A stretch of 64,000 nt of DNA from Sulfitobacter faviae (GTDB lineage Bacteria; Pseudomonadota; Alphaproteobacteria; Rhodobacterales; Rhodobacteraceae). Of this stretch, positions 59,436-64,000 are shown piece by piece. How positions within the stretch are numbered: position 1 is the stretch's first letter; every line of letters begins with the position of its first letter. The stretch spans positions 186,001 to 250,000 of the forward strand of contig NZ_PGFQ01000001.1 of assembly GCF_029870955.1 (NCBI RefSeq), written 5' to 3'. The notes under the pieces are model-generated. The model ran no database searches, was not told the DNA's origin, and was given only the letters and a program-made list of their open reading frames with translations. The position numbers and the translations under genes are program-made.

Positions 59436-60449
59436 CTATGCGTCGCTGACGCCCGCTTCGGCGAAGGTGGCCATGCCCGCGTGACAGGCAAGCGCGGTCT
59501 TGAGGATGCCAATCGCCAAGCCCGCGCCAGAGCCTTCCCCCAGACGCAGGTTCAACTCCAGCAGCGGCTCCTTGTCCAACGCGCCCAAGAGCCGCCGGTG
59601 ACCACTTTCCGCGCTGAGATGCCCCGCGACGCAGTGATCCAGCGCGCCGGGTGCCGTGCGCGCGAGGCTGAGCGCGGCGGCACAGCAGATGAAACCGTCG
59701 AGGATCACCGGGATGCGCAAGGCCCGCGCCCGCGCCAGTGCTCCGGCCATCGCGGCCAATTCCCGCCCCCCGAGGCGGCGCAGGGCCTCTAGCCCATCGC
59801 CCTTGTCCGCATGCAGGGCGACCCCCTCGGCCACGACCTCGGTCTTCAGTGACAGGCCCGCGTCATCCACCCCGGTGCCGCGTCCGGTCCAAAACTCCGC
59901 CCCGCCGCCCAAAAGCGCCGTGGCAAGTGCCGCCGCCGAGGTGGTGTTGGCGATGCCCATCTCACCCACGACAAGCAGATCGGCCTCGGGATTGACCGCC
60001 TCCCAGCCCGCCCGCAGCGCCTCGACGAATTCGTCTTCCGCCATCGCGGGCGCGACGGTGAAATCCTGGGTGGGCCTGTCCAAGGACAGCGGCACCACGT
60101 CGAGGCTCGCGCCATTGACCCGTGCGATCTGGTTAATCGCCGCCCCGCCCTGTTCGAAGTTCGACACCATCTGCGCCGTCACCTCTGCCGGGAAGGCCGA
60201 GACGCCCCGCGCGGCGACCCCGTGGTTGCCTGCAAACACGATGATCTGGGGCGCGGCGATCTCGGCCCGCGCCCCGCCGCGCCAGCCGCGATACCAGACG
60301 GCGAGATCCTCCAACCGGCCAAGCGCGCCGGGGGGTTTGGTCAGCATGGCGTCATGCGACCGCGCCTCTGCCATCGCCGCGTCGTCGCAGGCGGGCATCG
60401 CACGCAGCAGGCTGCGAAATTCGGTAAGACTGGCGAAAGACGTGTTCAT
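59436..60449 (-). CDS. cobT: dimethylbenzimidazole phosphoribosyltransferase
   Basis: A 337-residue enzyme of cobalamin lower-ligand assembly that makes alpha-ribazole phosphate. Visible motifs are [50 protein letters not shown] and the acidic region GTGVDDAG, close to the catalytic glutamate site. It is divergent from cobS with an 80-base gap. Confidence 0.95.
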   Translation of the reverse strand: MNTSFASLTEFRSLLRAMPACDDAAMAEARSHDAMLTKPPGALGRLEDLAVWYRGWRGGARAEIAAPQIIVFAGNHGVAARGVSAFPAEVTAQMVSNFEQGGAAINQIARVNGASLDVVPLSLDRPTQDFTVAPAMAEDEFVEALRAGWEAVNPEADLLVVGEMGIANTTSAAALATALLGGGAEFWTGRGTGVDDAGLSLKTEVVAEGVALHADKGDGLEALRRLGGRELAAMAGALARARALRIPVILDGFICCAAALSLARTAPGALDHCVAGHLSAESGHRRLLGALDKEPLLELNLRLGEGSGAGLAIGILKTALACHAGMATFAEAGVSDA

Positions 60450-60528
60450 ATGCGGCCCTTTGCGGATTGATATTCAATCGTTTCTAGCCTTAGCCTGTCG
60501 GCGCTGAAAGTGCCGAAGGGGCGAAATA

Positions 60529-61334
60529 ATGGCCATTCCCGACATCACCGCCCTGAGGCAGGCCTTCCGGCCCCGCGACATCGCCGTGGCCTTTGCCTTG
60601 CTGACCCGCCTGCCCCTGCCGCATTTCCATTTCCCGACCGAGCCGCACCGCCCCCGGCCCGCAGCGCTTGGGCCTATCCGCTGGTCGGGATCGTGCTGGC
60701 GCTGATTGCCGGGGCCGTCGGTGTGGCGCTGACGCGCTTAGGCGCGACGCCGCCGCTGGTCGCCGCCTTCGTGCTGCTGACACTCGTGATGCTAAGCGGG
60801 GCGATGCATGAGGATGGCCTCGCCGATTGCGCCGATGGGTTCTGGGGCGGCTGGACCCGCGAAAAGCGCCTGAAGATCATGAAAGACAGCGTGATCGGCA
60901 CCTATGGCGTTGTGGCGCTGGTGCTGTCGCTTTTGCTGCGTTGGTATCTCATCAGCGAATTGATCACAGATGAGGCGCTGATCTGGGCGCTGGTCGTCGC
61001 CTCCTGCGCATCGCGGGCGGCGATGGTCTGGGTGATGGACAGCCTGCCCACCGCCCGCCGCGATGGGCTGTCTGACCGCACGGGCCGCCCCGGGGAATTG
61101 GCGACGGCGGTGGCGGTGCTGATCGGCGTGGTCGTGATCGTGCTGGCGCCGGATTATTCCGCATGGCGCTTGGCGCTTTTGGCGCTGCTTGCCGCATTGG
61201 TGGTCCGCCAGATCGCCAAACGCAAGATCGGCGGACAGACCGGCGATGTCTTGGGCGCGACCCAACAGGTGACCGAAATCGCCCTGCTGACTGGTTGCCA
61301 GATGATGGCCTACGGCTGGCAGGCCATTCCATAA
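60529..61334 (+). CDS. cobS: cobalamin synthase (frame broken)
   Basis: About 268 residues when one G is added near 60641. With it the start is the ATG at 60529 (MAIPDITALRQAFRPRDIAVAFALLTRLPLPHFHFPTEA), and the frame runs into the conserved AMHEDGLADCADGFWGGWTREKRLKIMKDSVIGTYG that binds the phosphate substrate. The protein has about six membrane helices and condenses adenosylcobinamide-GDP with alpha-ribazole. It converges with carD and the terminator at 61333 overlaps its end. Confidence 0.9.
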
Positions 61335-61363
61335 AAAAACCGCGCCCCCGGAAGGGACGCGGC
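61333..61363 (-). terminator. terminator of carD
   Basis: On the minus strand CCGCGTCCC/GGGGGCGCGG forms a stem followed by seven T residues, 23 bases after the carD stop. Confidence 0.85.
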
Positions 61364-61385
61364 CTTATCTTAAATTGTGCCCCGC

Positions 61386-61898
61386 TTAAGCGGCCACACG
61401 GCTTTCCAGCACATCGCCGACCTGCTTTGCGGCAGCGAGTTCATCGCCGCCCGATACGGCGGCCACTTCACGGGTCAGGCGCTCAAGCGCTGCTTCGTAA
61501 AGCTGACGCTCGGAATAGCTCTGCTCGCGCTGGTCGTCGGTGCGGTGCAGGTCGCGCACGACCTCGGCAATGGCAATCAGATCGCCGGAGTTGATCTTTT
61601 GCTCATACTCCTGCGCGCGGCGGGACCACATGGCGCGCTTAACCTTGGCCTTGCCCTTGAGCGTCTTCATCGCGTGGTTGATTACATCGGGCGTCGACAG
61701 GGCGCGCATGCCGATTTCGGTCGCCTTATGGGTCGGCACCCGCAGGGTCATCTTGTCTTTTTCAAAGGAAATTACGAAGAGCTCCAGCGCGATGCCGGCA
61801 ACTTCCTGCTCCTCAATCGAGACGATCTGCCCCACGCCATGCGCAGGGTAGACGACGAATTCATTGGGGCGGAAATCAAGCTTTTTCGATTTGGTCAT
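61386..61898 (-). CDS. carD: CarD-family transcription regulator
   Basis: A 170-residue protein with the N-terminal RNA polymerase-interacting domain (FVVYPAHGVGQIVSIEEQEVAG) and a C-terminal basic helical domain (MWSRRAQEYEQKINSGDLIAIAEVVRDL). CarD stabilises open complexes at promoters and is often linked to ribosomal RNA control. The ATG at 61898 has GGAGCG upstream. It has a long leader (see the promoter at 62084). Confidence 0.93.
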   Translation of the reverse strand: MTKSKKLDFRPNEFVVYPAHGVGQIVSIEEQEVAGIALELFVISFEKDKMTLRVPTHKATEIGMRALSTPDVINHAMKTLKGKAKVKRAMWSRRAQEYEQKINSGDLIAIAEVVRDLHRTDDQREQSYSERQLYEAALERLTREVAAVSGGDELAAAKQVGDVLESRVAA

Positions 61899-62083
61899 AT
61901 AGATCGCTCCTTGGCGCGCGGGGGAATCCCCGCCATTAACTCAGACACCTGAACAGCACGTAAAACGCATGCGAAGCGCAGCCTGAGCGGTCTGCGTTCG
62001 GGTGCGTTTGAGTTAGAAATGTGAGGTCAACCTTGGCAGCAGGGTCGAAACATTATCAGGCTCGTGTGTTACAGCTTGAAGAC

Positions 62084-62092
62084 ACTATAGCA
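62084..62092 (-). promoter_or_regulatory. extended -10 promoter of carD
   Basis: On the minus strand TGC-TATAGT is an extended -10 (TG at position -15/-14). A clear -35 is missing, as expected for extended -10 promoters. Transcription would start near 62077, giving a leader of about 180 bases. The rest of the 313-base gap 61899-62211 holds no gene. Confidence 0.55.
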
Positions 62093-62211
62093 CAGAATCA
62101 CGCCTTTCGGAAGCGCCCCCGAGCCGCCATCGGCGGTTTCCCGGTCAATTCAGCGGGTTAACACCTAAAGTTGAGGTCACAGAGGCGCAACAAAGCGCGA
62201 ATCGCCGTGCC

Positions 62212-62547
62212 TTAGCCGCCCTCGCCCGGTTTTTCCGAGAAGAGCTCCATCTTGCCCTCTTTGCCATCCATCTCTTCCGCTTCGGGCAGCGGGTCTTTCT
62301 TGGTGATGATGACAGGCCAAAGTTCGGAATACTTGCGGTTGAACTCCACCCATTTCTCCATATCCGGCTCGGTGTCCGGACGGATCGCATCGGCGGGGCA
62401 CTCAGGCTCGCAAACGCCGCAATCGATGCATTCATCGGGGTGGATCACCAGCATGTTCTCGCCTTCATAGAAGCAGTCCACCGGGCACACTTCGACGCAG
62501 TCGGTGTATTTGCAAGCGATGCAGGCGTCATTCACAATATAGGTCAT
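62212..62547 (-). CDS. fdxA: ferredoxin FdxA
   Basis: A 111-residue ferredoxin with [19 protein letters not shown] and [12 protein letters not shown], arranged as a 3Fe-4S/4Fe-4S type, and an extended C-terminal region ([26 protein letters not shown]...). It carries electrons in the cytoplasm. It shares direction with carD and follows the S4 protein gene. Confidence 0.95.
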   Translation of the reverse strand: MTYIVNDACIACKYTDCVEVCPVDCFYEGENMLVIHPDECIDCGVCEPECPADAIRPDTEPDMEKWVEFNRKYSELWPVIITKKDPLPEAEEMDGKEGKMELFSEKPGEGG

Positions 62548-62598
62548 GCGGAAACTCTGGCTGGATATGTGAGGGACTAGCTAAACCGGAGCGCGGGA

Positions 62599-62982
62599 TC
62601 ATTCAAGGTGGCGCGCCTTAGAAAGATCAAGCTGCCTGCGGTCGCGCTTGGTCGGGCGGCCCTTTCCCTCAAAACCGGGATTTTCGGGCTGTCTGTCCTT
62701 TGATTTGGGCTGCGGCGGGGACAGATCGGTGTAGAGCGTCTGCGCTTCGGGGGCCGGGCCGCGGCGATGGCCGATCGCCTCGATGCGGATCACCCGCACA
62801 TGGTTGCCTTGCGGAAAGGTTAGCACATCGCCGGGGCCGACGTTGCTGGCGCGTTTCTGCGTCGGCGTGCCGTTGATCCGAACCGCGCCGCCCGCCACCT
62901 GCGCGGCAGCGAGCGAACGGGTCTTGAAAAAGCGGGCGTGCCACAGCCATTTGTCCAGCCGCAGTTTCGCGCCCGCCTCCAC
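62599..62982 (-). CDS. S4-domain RNA-binding protein
   Basis: A 127-residue protein with an S4 domain (LDKWLWHARFFKTRSLAAAQVAGGAVRIN) like HslR/Hsp15, which rescues stalled ribosomes, and a basic tail. The start is GTG at 62982, directly after the TAA of the helicase gene. Probably translated from the same message. Confidence 0.85.
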   Translation of the reverse strand: MEAGAKLRLDKWLWHARFFKTRSLAAAQVAGGAVRINGTPTQKRASNVGPGDVLTFPQGNHVRVIRIEAIGHRRGPAPEAQTLYTDLSPPQPKSKDRQPENPGFEGKGRPTKRDRRQLDLSKARHLE

Positions 62983-64000
62983 TTACTTGTCGTCCTTCAG
63001 CCCCATCAGCGCGGCGGCAAAGGGGTTGTCAGGGTCGATCTGCTTTTCCTTGCGCGGAGGACGGGCCGAGAAGTTCTGCGACTTGCCGCCTTTGTCACCG
63101 CCGGGCTTGCGCCCCTTGCCCTTGGCAGGTTTGCCACGCGGCTTGCCCTGCCCTTGGTTGCGATCCCCGCCGCGACGGTTGCCACCGCCATTGCCACGCG
63201 GGCTCCGGGCCCATGTGAAGATGTAATAGGTCTCCATCTCCGGCCCGGCGACATCGGCGTCGGGCGCGGTGCCCTGCGGGATTTCTTCCGCTGGCACTTC
63301 GGGGATGTTGGTGTCGACCTCAGGCTCTTCGGAGGCCACATCGGCCATGGGCGCGATGCCATCGTCGGGCATCTGCGCCACATCCGCAGGGCGGTCATCG
63401 GGGTTAGTCTCATCCGAAGGGGTTTCGATGATACCGCCTGCAGGTTCATCGGCGGCGACATCCATGATCGGCTTGTCGGCCGCGTCGTCACCGGGCAGAT
63501 CGCTGTCAATTTTCTCGGGCACCACGGTATCGGCGGAGGGGGCCATCGCGTCATGGCTGCCGTCTTTGGGCATCACCACATCGACGGGTTTCACCTTGGT
63601 CCGCTCATCCTTCTCGGCCTTGTAGCCCAGACCTTCCATCAGGTCGGCGAATTGCTCAAGCGTCATGCCGGTGATCGACAGCATGTCAGGCTTGGCCTCG
63701 AACCCACCGCGCGAATCTTCGGCCCGCAGCATATCGGCGAGACGTTCCAGCATGTCGATGCGGATCGCGCGTTTGCCGGCGTTGCGGTAGCCCGACATGG
63801 TGTCGGCCCCGGCGGGTGCCTCGGCTTCAACCGGAATGGTCACCAGACCGGGAGGGGGGATTCAGGGAATTCGTTCAGCCCTTTGGCCAGCGACCAGAGC
63901 ACCAGACGCAACCGCGTCGGCGCGGGTTTGAGCATTAGCGGCATAAAGATGGTAAACTGGCCGAACCGGATGCCATGTTTGCGCAGCGCACCGCGGGCGT
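62983..64000 (-). CDS. Suv3-like helicase, 3' part (frame broken, runs off window)
   Basis: Only the C-terminal part is in the window. Continuing from the right edge, the reading GIRFGQFTIFMPLMLKPAPTRLR belongs to a Suv3-type RNA helicase C-terminal domain. Adding one C in a C run near 63857 joins it to the frame that ends at 62983, whose tail is acidic (EEPEVDTNIPEVPAEEIPQGT) and then Gly/Arg-rich (SPRGNGGGNRRGGDRNQGQ). Such Arg-Gly tails bind RNA. Stop TAA is followed by the S4 start. Confidence 0.75.

Noticed and set aside
60450..60528. A cobalamin riboswitch between cobT and cobS
   Set aside because: The 80-base gap is too short for the aptamer plus two promoters and lacks its conserved boxes.

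Overview
The window is GC-rich alphaproteobacterial chromosome, almost certainly from a marine Rhodobacteraceae (Roseobacter-type) organism. Supporting this are the heterotetrameric sarcosine oxidase operon, the ccmI-ruvX-DUF1289 order, TRAP transporters, the cobT/cobS-carD-fdxA-S4-helicase neighbourhood and the aa3 oxidase. It reads as core chromosome: I see no prophage, plasmid, insertion sequence, CRISPR array or transposase. This assignment rests on gene content and order, not on a database search.

Layout. 0-9 kb: a YfgM-type protein, a DUF302 protein, a NavAb-like sodium channel, an Atm1-type ABC exporter, a LysM protein with a degenerate repeat domain, a LOG-family hydrolase, a RarD-type permease, and a host-attachment-family protein coupled to a small hydrophilic protein. 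8.7-15.5 kb: iron superoxide dismutase with an FNR-type box upstream and two 122-bp tandem repeats in its 3' region, then sarcosine oxidase genes (soxB, a small membrane protein, soxD, soxA, soxG). 15.6-21.2 kb: cytochrome c maturation (ccmI), ruvX, DUF1289, two transporters and dusA. 21.3-29.5 kb: a hybrid sensor kinase, an SbcD/SbcC-like nuclease-ATPase pair and an AI-2E-family permease. 29.5-36.9 kb: a TRAP transporter divergent from acetyl-CoA synthetase, then MOSC, DUF992 and flavin reductase genes. 37-43.1 kb: tamA-tamB. 43.4-48.9 kb: tRNA-Leu, a DsbA-like protein, lipB, ctaD, two tRNA-Gly, a candidate small RNA, rlmB, tRNA-Tyr and a broken tRNA-Tyr copy. 49-55.7 kb: a glycosyltransferase-like protein, metY, a SIMPL protein and a large protein resembling fused type IV pilus assembly parts. 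55.8-64 kb: hpd with a divergent Lrp regulator, a CPA2 antiporter, cobT/cobS, carD, fdxA, an S4 protein and the 3' part of a Suv3-like helicase.

A dominant property of the sequence is about 22 single-base frame breaks in conserved genes. Each is restored by changing a short homopolymer (mostly G or C) by one base, and every restored gene returns to a sensible length. I interpret these as sequencing or assembly errors, so affected genes are annotated as whole genes with the break noted.

No clear new multi-gene system stands out. The best candidates for something undescribed are the duplicated 122-bp element carrying the sodB 3' end, a predicted small RNA downstream of rlmB, the duplicated tRNA-Tyr 3' half, and the extra membrane protein inside the sarcosine oxidase operon.
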